Part shown: one piece after another, positions 35,677 through 43,731 of the stretch | Position numbering within the stretch: the first letter of the stretch is position 1 | Layout: every line of letters starts with the position of its first letter | Source: Streptomyces sp. NBC_01481 | Lineage (GTDB): Bacteria; Actinomycetota; Actinomycetes; Streptomycetales; Streptomycetaceae | Assembly: GCF_026339995.1 (NCBI RefSeq) | Contig: NZ_JAPEPT010000002.1 | Location: 545,001-609,000 of the forward strand | DNA: 64,000 bases | Direction: 5' to 3' | The notes under the pieces: generated by a model | Told to the model about the DNA's origin: nothing | Database searches by the model: none | Seen by the model: only the letters and a program-made list of their open reading frames with translations | Translations under genes and position numbers: made by a program

Positions 35677-36696
35677 GTGAACAGCGCCATATCGGCGGCG
35701 GCCCCGGACACGCCGGCGGACACATCCTTCCGCTCCTCGGACGGACGGCGCGCCGCTGCCTGGCTCGCGGGCCTGCTGCTCCTCGCTCCCAGCGTGGTCG
35801 TGGGCTGCCGTGTCGCGGACACCGACGGGATCACGCCCGTCCCCCAGCTGCTCGCCTTCCTGCCCTGGCTACTGCTGCCCGCGGGAGCCGGGCTGCTGCT
35901 CGCCCTGCTCGCGCGCTGGCGCACCGGCATGATCTGGGCCGCTGCCGTACTCGCCGTCACGGGGTGGTTCGTCAGGCCGTACGACACCGGGCTGACCGAC
36001 GATCCGCCGGGGCGGGTCGTCGCCCGCGTCACGGTGCTCGCATCGAACATCGAGTTCGGGAACGCCACCGAGGGGCTTCTGGCCACCATCCGCCGGGAAA
36101 AGCCCGACCTGGTGTTCGTCGAGGAATGCGACAGCACCTGCTCGGACGCGCTCGCGGCCAGGGTCTCCCGCACCGACTACCCGTACCGCAATGTCGTCGA
36201 GGGCTACTCGGCCGCCGGATCGGCGATCCTCAGCAAGTATCCGCTGCGCGCGGCGCCGGGGATCGACAGTGAGCTCGCGATGCCCGGCTCGGTCGCCGTC
36301 GTCGCCGGGCACCCGGTGAATGTGCAGCTGGCGCACCCCCTGCCGCCCATGCCCGGGGTCATCGGCGACTGGCGCCGCGATCTCGGCCGGCTGCGTTCGT
36401 ACGCGAGCGGGGTGAAGGGCGAGCCGACCCTGGTGGCGGGCGACTTCAACGCCACCCAGGACCACGCCGCCTTCCGCCGCATCCTCGACGCCGGTCAGCT
36501 GCGCGACAGCGCCACCCTCGTGGGCGCGGACCGCACCCCGTCCTGGCCGGCCGCGGTCCGCCGCCCGCTGGGCGCGCAGATCGACCATGTGCTGGTCAGC
36601 GAGGACTTCTCGGTCCGCTCGGCACGCTTCCTGGACCTGGCGGACACCGATCACCGCGCGCTGCTCGTCGGGCTCGAACTGCACGACGTGCGCTGA
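35677..36696 (+). CDS. Membrane-anchored endonuclease/exonuclease/phosphatase-family protein
   Basis: The 339-residue protein has three N-terminal membrane helices (about 27-45, 55-78, 82-102) and then an EEP catalytic domain (about 115-335): LASNIEFGNATEGLL, DLVFVEECDS (metal Glu), GDFNATQDH, and QIDHVLVSEDF with ADTDHRALL at the end. These are the Mg2+ and catalytic His/Asp motifs of the family. The catalytic part probably faces outside. The substrate (nucleic acid or phospholipid) is unknown. CGGAGG precedes GTG 35677, 25 bp after the TetR stop. Confidence 0.85.
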   Translation: MNSAISAAAPDTPADTSFRSSDGRRAAAWLAGLLLLAPSVVVGCRVADTDGITPVPQLLAFLPWLLLPAGAGLLLALLARWRTGMIWAAAVLAVTGWFVRPYDTGLTDDPPGRVVARVTVLASNIEFGNATEGLLATIRREKPDLVFVEECDSTCSDALAARVSRTDYPYRNVVEGYSAAGSAILSKYPLRAAPGIDSELAMPGSVAVVAGHPVNVQLAHPLPPMPGVIGDWRRDLGRLRSYASGVKGEPTLVAGDFNATQDHAAFRRILDAGQLRDSATLVGADRTPSWPAAVRRPLGAQIDHVLVSEDFSVRSARFLDLADTDHRALLVGLELHDVR

Positions 36697-36771
36697 GTGC
36701 GCGCCCGCGTAAGAGTGGGGTCGTGGGAGTGTCGGTGAGTCGCGGGGGCCGTTCGTCAGGAGGCGTTCCGG

Positions 36772-37716
36772 ATGCGCGCTGTCGCGGTCAGGGCCTTCAA
36801 GGCCGAGGCCGAGCTGATCCAGGTACCCAAGCCGGAGCCCGGCGAGGGCGAGGTGCTGGTGAAGATCGCGTACGCGGCCCTCAACCCCTTCGACTGGAAA
36901 GCCGCCGACGGAGCGCTCGCCGGCCGGGTCCCGCATGTCTTCCCGCTGGTCATCGGCTCGGACTTCGCGGGCAGGGTGGATGTGGTCGGCCCCGGTGACA
37001 GCCGCTTCCGGGTGGGTGACGCGGTCTTCGGCCAGGCGACCAGGCCACCGGTCGGCACCGGTACGTACGCCGAGTACGTGGTCATGCCGCAGGACGCGGC
37101 CATCGCCTTCGTCCCCGACGGCCTCCCGCTGAGAACGGCGGCCATGCTGCCCTCGGCCGGGATGACCGCCGCGCAGCTGCTGGACGCGGCGAATGTGGGC
37201 GCCGGGCAGTCCCTGCTGCTCATCGGCGCCGCGGGCGGCGTCGGCACCTTCCTGACCCAACTCGCCGCGGCCCGTGGCGTCCAGGTCCTGGCGGCCGTAC
37301 GCGGCGACGAGCACGGCCGGATGTCCGCGCTCGGCGCGGCAGCGACCATCGACACCACTTCCCACGATCTTCCGTCTGCCGTACGGGACGCCTGCCCGGA
37401 CGGCGTCGACGTGCTGGTCGACCTGGTGTCGGCCGAGGCGTCCTCCTTCGCGGCGAACGCCGCCCTCGTGCACGCCGGCGGCCGCGCGCTGACCACGCGC
37501 GGCGTGGCGGGCGAGGCCCGGCTCCCGGCCGGCGTCGAGGGCATCGACTTCCGGCAGCACCCCTCCGCCGCCCTGCTGGACACCCTGGCCGCGGCCGCCG
37601 CCGACGGCTCCCTGCGGGCGCCCGTGGACGCCGAACTCCCCTTGGAGAACGCGCCGGACGCGCTCGCGCGGTCCCGCGCGGGCGGGGCACGCGGCAAGAC
37701 GGTCTTCGTACTCTGA
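36772..37716 (+). CDS. NADP-dependent quinone oxidoreductase-like MDR
   Basis: The 314-residue zinc-free medium-chain reductase has the GroES-like domain (KIAYAALNPFDWKAADG, GSDFAGRVDVVG) and a Rossmann domain with LLLIGAAGGVGTFLTQLA near 143-160. It lacks the zinc cysteines of alcohol dehydrogenases and matches quinone oxidoreductase/enoyl reductase types that use NADPH. Substrate unknown. The clear ribosome site TCAGGAGG precedes ATG. DUF2630 follows 11 bp downstream. Confidence 0.88.
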   Translation: MRAVAVRAFKAEAELIQVPKPEPGEGEVLVKIAYAALNPFDWKAADGALAGRVPHVFPLVIGSDFAGRVDVVGPGDSRFRVGDAVFGQATRPPVGTGTYAEYVVMPQDAAIAFVPDGLPLRTAAMLPSAGMTAAQLLDAANVGAGQSLLLIGAAGGVGTFLTQLAAARGVQVLAAVRGDEHGRMSALGAAATIDTTSHDLPSAVRDACPDGVDVLVDLVSAEASSFAANAALVHAGGRALTTRGVAGEARLPAGVEGIDFRQHPSAALLDTLAAAAADGSLRAPVDAELPLENAPDALARSRAGGARGKTVFVL

Positions 37717-37727
37717 GAGCAGGAGCC

Positions 37728-37973
37728 ATGGACAACGACCAGATACTCGGCAGCATCAGCGAACTCGTCGCCGAGGAACGCGCGCTGCGGGCGCGCACGT
37801 CCGAGGAGCACGGCCTCGACTCCGGCCAGCAGGCGCGGCTGCGCGACCTCGAGATCCAGCTCGACCAGTGCTGGGACCTGCTGCGCCGGCGCCGCGCCAA
37901 GGCGGAGTTCGGGGAGGACCCGGACACGGCGAGGGTGCAGCCCGCCGACGAGGTGGAGGGCTACCTGGGCTGA
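37728..37973 (+). CDS. DUF2630 small coiled-coil protein
   Basis: The 81-residue, charged, helical protein begins MDNDQILGSISELVAEERAL and contains QARLRDLEIQLDQCWDLLRRRRA, the pattern of actinobacterial DUF2630 proteins. Function unknown. It lies 11 bp after the MDR gene and may be on its transcript. Confidence 0.88.
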   Translation: MDNDQILGSISELVAEERALRARTSEEHGLDSGQQARLRDLEIQLDQCWDLLRRRRAKAEFGEDPDTARVQPADEVEGYLG

Positions 37974-38057
37974 CCGCCCGCCCGCCTTCCCTCAGGGGAT
38001 TAGCGAAGGGGAGGTACGCGGGGGAGTTGCGCAGGCCGCCCACTTCGAGGTCTTTTG

Positions 38058-40055
38058 ATGACCATGCGTGAAGACAAGGGCGGGACTTCCACGGGATCCT
38101 CCGGATCAGCGGCGCCGACGGGGCGCCTGTCCCCACCCGAGTGGCTGCTCAACAGCCTGCGGCCGCAGTCCGCGCCCGTGCCCTGGGCCGCCGTCGCCCG
38201 TGCCTCCGTCGCGCTCGCCGCGCCGCTCGCCGTCGGGCTCGCGATCGGGCAGCCCATGTACGGCGCGCTGGTGTCGATGGGCGCGCTGTCGGGCGTCATC
38301 GGCGACACCGCCGACGCGTACCGGATGCGGATCTTCAATATCGCCGTCCCGCAGCTCTTCGGCGCCATCGGCGTCACGCTCGGCACGCTCGTCTACGGAG
38401 AGGGCTGGCTCGCGGTCGCCGCGCTGACCTTCGTCGCGCTGGTCTCCGGAATGATCTCGTCGATCGGCGCGGTGGCCTCCGTGTCCGGGCTGCTGCTCCT
38501 GCTCAACGCGGTGGTGGGCGCGGGGCTGCCGATGCCGGGGCCCTGGTGGAAGGCCCCGATGCTGCTCACGCTCGGCGGTCTGTTCGTCCTCGTACTGTCG
38601 CTGCTGGCCTGGCCGTTGCGCGGACGCATGCCGGAGCGAGCGGCGGTCGCCGCCACGTACCGCTCGGTCGCCGATCTCCTCGATGCGGCGGGCACGACGG
38701 AGTACGACGAGAAACGCCAGGCCGTCACCCAGTCCCTCAACACCTCCTACGACCTGATCCTCGCCCGGCGGGCCCGCGACCACGGGCGGAGCAGCCCGCT
38801 CGTACGGCTGCTCGCGCAGCTCAACGTACTGATCCCGCTCGTCGAGGCGGCGGCAGCGGCGCACCTGTACGGGCGGGCCTCGCGGCAGCCCGAAATCGCC
38901 GGGGCCGTACGGGACTTGGCGGACGCGGTCGACCAGGGCCGGGGCGAGGCGCCCCGGCTGGAGCTGCCCGAGCCGGAAGGCCCCGCCGACCGCGCAGTCG
39001 AAGCCGCGCTGCGGCACGCCGCGGTCGTCGTCCACGAGGCGGACCCCGACCCCTACAACGTCGACGACCGGCTCGGCAGGCCCGCGGCCCTGCGCATCCG
39101 CGCCCGCCGCACGGCCCGCGACCTCCTGCTCTCCGAACCGTCCTGGCGCTACGGCCTGCGGCTCGCCCTGTGCATCGGCCTCGCCCAGGCCCTGGTCTCG
39201 CTGGTGCCCGTGCCGCGCTCGTACTGGGTCGCCCTCACCGTCACCTTCGTACTCAAACCGGACTTCGGCTCGGTCTTCTCCCGCGCGGTCCTGCGCGCGC
39301 TCGGTACGGCGGGCGGTCTGGTCGTCGCGGCGGCCGTGCTCTCCCAGGTGCCGCGCGGCTGGTGGGACGTGCCGGTCATGATGGTCCTCGCGGCACTCGT
39401 CCCGGCCTTCTCCGCGAAGGGCTACGCCTTCCAGACGGCGGCCATCACCCCCGTCATCCTGCTGCTCTCCGATTTCCTCAACCACCAGGGCTTCGACCTG
39501 GTCCTCCCCCGCCTGGTCGACAGCCTCATAGGCTGCGCGATCGCGCTCGTGGCGGGCTATCTGCTCTGGCCCGAAAGCTGGCACACCCGCATCGGCGACC
39601 GGCTCGCGGCGGCGGTGGAGGACACGGCGGGGTACGTGGCGTACGCGTTCGGGTCCGAGTCGGCGGCGGACCAGGCGGAACGGGTGCGACGCCGACGGCG
39701 GATCTACCGCGACCTGTCCTCCGTCCGCACGGAATTCCAGCGCGCCCTGACGGAACCACCGCCGACGGGGGCGCGGGCGGCGGCCTGGTGGCCGCTGGTA
39801 GTCGCCGTCGAACGCATCGTGGACGCGACGACGGCGGCGCGGGTACGGGTCAACCACGGGGCGGAGCCGCCGACGCGGGCGGAGGTGGCGGAGATCGAGC
39901 AGCAGCTGCGGGAGCTGGCGGAGGGCGTGAGGGCGAGTGAGGTGCTGGTGGAGGTCAAGGCGGAGCTGGAGGGGGGCGAGGAGGGGGTGCTGGGGGCGCT
40001 GCGGCAGGAGGTGAGAGCGGCGAGGGCGATCGCGTCGCCGGGCGGTTCGGGGTGA
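38058..40055 (+). CDS. FUSC/YccC-type membrane transporter
   Basis: The 665-residue protein has two membrane halves: helices at about 45-190 (VALAAPLAVGLAIGQPMYGAL to LSLLAWPLRGRMP) and about 360-500 (RSYWVALTVTFVLKPDFGSVFSRA), with soluble helical domains between and after. SYWVALTVTFVLKPDFG is the FUSC signature. Relatives export aromatic acids or fusaric acid. ATG 38058 was preferred over the TTG at 38055, with GAGG seven bases upstream. The 3' part is very purine-rich. Confidence 0.85.
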   Translation: MTMREDKGGTSTGSSGSAAPTGRLSPPEWLLNSLRPQSAPVPWAAVARASVALAAPLAVGLAIGQPMYGALVSMGALSGVIGDTADAYRMRIFNIAVPQLFGAIGVTLGTLVYGEGWLAVAALTFVALVSGMISSIGAVASVSGLLLLLNAVVGAGLPMPGPWWKAPMLLTLGGLFVLVLSLLAWPLRGRMPERAAVAATYRSVADLLDAAGTTEYDEKRQAVTQSLNTSYDLILARRARDHGRSSPLVRLLAQLNVLIPLVEAAAAAHLYGRASRQPEIAGAVRDLADAVDQGRGEAPRLELPEPEGPADRAVEAALRHAAVVVHEADPDPYNVDDRLGRPAALRIRARRTARDLLLSEPSWRYGLRLALCIGLAQALVSLVPVPRSYWVALTVTFVLKPDFGSVFSRAVLRALGTAGGLVVAAAVLSQVPRGWWDVPVMMVLAALVPAFSAKGYAFQTAAITPVILLLSDFLNHQGFDLVLPRLVDSLIGCAIALVAGYLLWPESWHTRIGDRLAAAVEDTAGYVAYAFGSESAADQAERVRRRRRIYRDLSSVRTEFQRALTEPPPTGARAAAWWPLVVAVERIVDATTAARVRVNHGAEPPTRAEVAEIEQQLRELAEGVRASEVLVEVKAELEGGEEGVLGALRQEVRAARAIASPGGSG

Positions 40056-40551
40056 GGGGGCCTTGGGGTCCCCTGCGCGGGCCCGCCGCATGGCGCGGGT
40101 TCCGGTACGCCCGGGCCTGGCGGTCCGGGGAGCCCGGCACCGTTGGGCACGGGTTCCGGGTCCCCTCCGGGCTCGACTCCTCGGCGTCGGCGGCGATGAG
40201 GGGTTCGTAACGCTCACCCGGTGTTGGCCGCCAATCGCCTGCGGGGACGACCCTGCACGGCCCCTCCCCACCGGAACGGTGTAGGCCCGAGCCCGCCGGG
40301 CGGCGCGAAGCTGCCGCAAGGGGGTGTGGGGGCGTTAGCCCCCACCAACCCTCTGGGGTCCGGGGCGGAGCCCCGGTTGAGGGATGGGGGTACCTCCCAC
40401 GGCCGCCAGGCCGTAGGGGGAGGGCGGGGGTGGGGAAAAGGCCCCGCGCAGCGGCCCACCCGCACCACACAGCATCGGGCACCCCGGACCGCCCAAGACC
40501 CGCGCCCCGCGCCGGCTCGCACCCCGGACCCCCAGACCCGCGTCCCCGGCC
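40056..40551. repeat. 496-bp gene-free region with hairpin repeats
   Basis: No convincing gene is present. Visible elements are the hairpin CCGGGGC-GGA-GCCCCGG (40360-40376), a G-run/C-run short repeat (40385-40422, shared with 3887-3916 and nested in MITE-like copies B and C), and several G-rich and C-rich blocks. The region lies between the convergent FUSC and S4 genes, so it probably ends both transcripts. Confidence 0.5.
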
Positions 40552-40950
40552 TCAGCGGACCGGGCCGCCGCCCCCCTGCAAGCGTTCCATCTCTCGCCGG
40601 TCCCTCTTCGTCGGGCGCCCCGCGCCCCGGTCCCGGATCGCCACCGGGGCCACGAATTCCCTCGGCGGGGGCGGCGGGCTGTTGTCCACGTAGCACTGGA
40701 CCGCCACCGGTGGGCCCACCCTCTTGCGGACGGTCTTCGAGACGACCACCACCCGCTCCCGCCCGGCGTGGAAGACCCGCACCTCGTCCCCCGAGCGCAC
40801 CGCATGCGCGGGCTTGACCCGGTCGCCGTTCACCCGGACATGTCCGGCCCGGCAGGCCGAGGCGGCCTGCGAGCGGGTCTTTGTGAGGCGGACCGACCAG
40901 ATCCAGGTGTCGACCCGTACCGTTCCCTCGTCCGAAACGTCTGCAGTCAT
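40552..40950 (-). CDS. S4-domain RNA-binding protein (Hsp15-like)
   Basis: The 132-residue protein has an S4 RNA-binding domain (about 11-75; RVDTWIWSVRLTKTRSQAASACRAGHVRVNGDRVKPAHAV is read as separate segments TWIWSVRL, ACRAGHVRVNG and SGDEVRVFHAG) and a basic, Pro-rich tail with GRPTKRDRREME. It matches Hsp15-type proteins that bind stalled 50S subunits with nascent peptide. ATG 40950 lies at the edge of a divergent spacer. Confidence 0.85.
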   Translation of the reverse strand: MTADVSDEGTVRVDTWIWSVRLTKTRSQAASACRAGHVRVNGDRVKPAHAVRSGDEVRVFHAGRERVVVVSKTVRKRVGPPVAVQCYVDNSPPPPPREFVAPVAIRDRGAGRPTKRDRREMERLQGGGGPVR

Positions 40951-41263
40951 ATACCGACTCTACGAGTCCGCCCGCGCCGCCCGCACCGGCAATAACCTTC
41001 GGCGCCCGCCGCGCCGATCACCGCGACGCGGACGCACAAGAGAGCGGGGACCCCGGCCCACCGCGTCACCCAGCCTCCGGGAGCAGCCCCACCCCCTCAC
41101 CCCAGCGCACGCATCCGACTACGATGCGCACGTTCTCCCTTCACGGAGGCCTTCTCGCGGGGCCTTCACTCTGCAGCGGGCATTCGTTTCTGACGTGCCG
41201 ACACATGTCGTGTGACACAAGCACATCCGGCACCAGGCACCACCAGGGCATTCGGAGAGTCCC
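40951..41263. other. Divergent intergenic region without a supported gene
   Basis: The 313 bp between the S4 and permease genes holds no convincing coding frame. A short inverted motif GCATC...GATGC lies near 41107-41128, and a GACACATGTCGTGTGACAC block near 41200 is partly palindromic. Either could be a control site for the permease, but neither is strong. Confidence 0.4.
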
Positions 41264-42739
41264 ATGCGCACCAACTCCGGCAGAGGGCTTCAGCCCAATG
41301 TCCTCGGCACCTTCGACACGATCGTGATGGCCGTCGCGGGCAGTGCCCCCGCCTATTCGATCGCGGCCACCACCGCCGTACTCGTCGCCTCCGTCGGTCT
41401 CGCGGGACCCGCCGCGCTGCTCTACTGCGCGATCCCCATGCTCGGCATCGTCCTGGCCTTCGGCCGACTCGGCAGGATCGACGTCAACGCGGGCGCCAGC
41501 TATTCCTGGGTGGGCCGGACCGTCCACCCCTTTCTCGGCTTTCTGTCCGGCTGGGCCCTCGTCGTCTCCGCGACGATCTTCATGGTCGCCGGTTCGCTGC
41601 CCGCCGGTGCCATGACCCTCGCGCTCTTCGACCCGGACCTCGCCGGGAACACAGCACTCGCGACGGCCACCGGCGCCGCCTGGTTCCTGGTGATGCTGCT
41701 CGTCGTCGCCGGCGGGGCGCGGCTGACCGTGCGCGCGCAGCTTCTGATGTCCGGCGTGGAGCTGGCGATTCTGCTGTTCTTCGTCGTGGCCGCGCTGCTG
41801 CACACCGGCTACGCCGCCGCCTTCGACTGGTCCTGGCTGGGCTTCTCGCACTTCGACGGACCGGCGGGCTTCGCCTCCGGCGCGCTCGTCGCCGCCTTCT
41901 ACTACTGGGGCTGGGACGTCACCAGCAATCTCAGCGAGGAGACCCGCGACAGCCGCCGCACGGCCGGACTCGCCTCGCTCGTCGGTCTCGGCGTCGTCTT
42001 CCTCCTCTTCGAAGCCTTCACCATCGCCGTGAACATGATCCTGACCAGCGAGGACATCCGGGCGGGCGGCGCCAATGTGCTGGGCGCGCTCGGGGACGCG
42101 ATCTGGCCGGGCGTCGGCGGGAAACTGCTGGTCGTGGCGGTGCTGCTGTCCACTGTCGCCACCCTGGAGACCACCCTGATCCAGGTGACGCGCTCACTGT
42201 TCGCGATGGGCCGCGACCGTACGATGCCCGCCGCGCTCGGCACCGTGCACCGCCGCTGGAACACCCCCGGGGTCGCGGTCGCCGTCGTCGGGGCGGTGGC
42301 GCTCGCGATGTTCGTCGCCTCCACCGCGCTGGGCTCGGTCGGCGACGTGCTCTCCGCCGCGGTCTCCGCGATCGGCCTGCAGATCGCGTTCTACTACGGC
42401 CTCGCGGGCATCGCCGCCGTCGTCGCGTACCGCAAGACCCTGCTCACGTCCGTACGGGACTTCGTCCTCGGCGGAGCGTGGCCGCTGCTCGGGGCGCTGT
42501 TCATGCTCTGGATTCTTGTCGAGGCACTGAGCAGGCTGAGCGCGGCATCGATCGCGATCGGTATCGGCGGTCTCGCCGCCGGTCTCGTGCCGCTGATCCA
42601 CTACTGGCGGCAGGGGAGTTCGTACTACCGACCCGCCAGACTGGACGCGACGCGGGCCATCGCCGCCGAGGAGCGGTACGCCAACTCCGCCTCGCAGCAC
42701 ACCGACTACGCCGACCAGGCGCTGGCGACAGACTTCTGA
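41264..42739 (+). CDS. APC-family amino-acid permease
   Basis: The 491-residue protein has about 12 membrane helices and begins with VLGTFDTIVMAVAGSAPAYSIAATTAVLV, matching the APC helix-1 substrate motif. Further family segments are INVNAG-like RIDVNAGASYSWVGR and YYWGWDVTSNLSEETRD. It should import amino acids or polyamines with protons. The substrate is not readable. A hypothetical gene starts 5 bp after its stop. Confidence 0.88.
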   Translation: MRTNSGRGLQPNVLGTFDTIVMAVAGSAPAYSIAATTAVLVASVGLAGPAALLYCAIPMLGIVLAFGRLGRIDVNAGASYSWVGRTVHPFLGFLSGWALVVSATIFMVAGSLPAGAMTLALFDPDLAGNTALATATGAAWFLVMLLVVAGGARLTVRAQLLMSGVELAILLFFVVAALLHTGYAAAFDWSWLGFSHFDGPAGFASGALVAAFYYWGWDVTSNLSEETRDSRRTAGLASLVGLGVVFLLFEAFTIAVNMILTSEDIRAGGANVLGALGDAIWPGVGGKLLVVAVLLSTVATLETTLIQVTRSLFAMGRDRTMPAALGTVHRRWNTPGVAVAVVGAVALAMFVASTALGSVGDVLSAAVSAIGLQIAFYYGLAGIAAVVAYRKTLLTSVRDFVLGGAWPLLGALFMLWILVEALSRLSAASIAIGIGGLAAGLVPLIHYWRQGSSYYRPARLDATRAIAAEERYANSASQHTDYADQALATDF

Positions 42740-42744
42740 GGGAC

Positions 42745-43725
42745 GTGCCGAAGATGGCCGCGCGCCGCCGACGTGATGGTTTCGTACCGGACTTCGATCC
42801 CGCGTTCGGCGATCGGCCGCTCGCCGACGCCGTGCACGACATCGTGATCGGCCGCTGGCAGGGCGTACGGGATCTGCTGCGCGCCACCGGCGCCGACTGG
42901 CCGCTGCGGACCCACCGGCTGCGGCTGCTCGCGCACGCGGCCGCCGGCTCGTCGGCGGTGGAGGCCTGGCGGGCGGCGGAGCCCGGAAGCCCGGACGCGG
43001 AGGTGCTGCGGGCGGCGACCGAGGTCGTACGCGTCTTCCACCAGGCGATCGAGTCCGGCCGCAGGGCCGCGCTCGACCAGGAACGGCTCGATGCGACGGT
43101 GCTGGCCTGCCTGCGCGCGGCCGACGCCGAGCCGGACGACCCGATGCCGTGGGTGTCGCTGCTGACGGTGGCCCGGCTGTACGAGACGGGGGTGTCGCGG
43201 CGCGAACTGCGCGGCTGGTGGGACGAGTTGCGGCGGCGCGACCCGCACAACATCGAGGGCCATGTGCAGCTGCTGCGCTACCACTCGGCGCGCTGGCACG
43301 GCACACACGGCCGGATGTACGACTTCGCCCGCGACGCGGCGGGCGCGGCGCCGCCCGGGTCGCCGCTGCCGGTACTGGTGCAGATCGCCCGGGTGGAGGA
43401 GTACCGCCATGTCACCGAGGGCGCGACGGGTCCAGCGCCGGTACGGGACTTCGGCAGGCACTGGCACCACGAGCTGGCGGTGACCGAGGTACGACGCACC
43501 TGGGACCGCTGGATCGGCGGCCGCGGGCGGGGCCCGGCGGCCCCGGAGGAGATGGGCGAGCTCAACTATCTGACGCACGCGGCCTGTTACGCGGGCCTGG
43601 CCGACGAGGCCCGGCAGCTGTTCGGGCTGCTCGGGCGGCAAGCGGCGCGGGTCCCGTGGTCGTACACGGGACCCGCGCCGGACGAATTCATGAGGTGGCG
43701 CGCACAGGTGCGCGCCACCTCATGA
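42745..43725 (+). CDS. Hypothetical helical-repeat protein, 326 residues
   Basis: The protein is rich in helices with TPR-like spacing (DPMPWVSLLTVARLYETGVSRRELRGWW, LNYLTHAACYAGLADEARQLF described as separate helices). It has no signal or membrane segment and no recognised family. GTG 42745 starts 5 bp after the permease stop, so it is probably co-transcribed. Its last codons form one arm of a strong terminator hairpin. Confidence 0.7.
   Translation: MPKMAARRRRDGFVPDFDPAFGDRPLADAVHDIVIGRWQGVRDLLRATGADWPLRTHRLRLLAHAAAGSSAVEAWRAAEPGSPDAEVLRAATEVVRVFHQAIESGRRAALDQERLDATVLACLRAADAEPDDPMPWVSLLTVARLYETGVSRRELRGWWDELRRRDPHNIEGHVQLLRYHSARWHGTHGRMYDFARDAAGAAPPGSPLPVLVQIARVEEYRHVTEGATGPAPVRDFGRHWHHELAVTEVRRTWDRWIGGRGRGPAAPEEMGELNYLTHAACYAGLADEARQLFGLLGRQAARVPWSYTGPAPDEFMRWRAQVRATS
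43689..43724. terminator. 16-bp hairpin that includes the 3' end of the coding sequence
   Basis: CATGAGGTGGCGCGCA (43689-43704) and its complement (43709-43724) surround CAGG. The hairpin includes the last codons of the 42745-43725 gene and sits six bases from the convergent phoX stop, so it probably ends both transcripts. Confidence 0.75.
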
Positions 43726-43731
43726 CAGGCG

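Noticed and set aside
39955..40482. Minus-strand frame in the gap after the FUSC gene
   Set aside because: The translation is low-complexity Pro/Gly/Arg and runs through hairpin repeats. It overlaps the 3' end of the FUSC gene and has no ribosome site.
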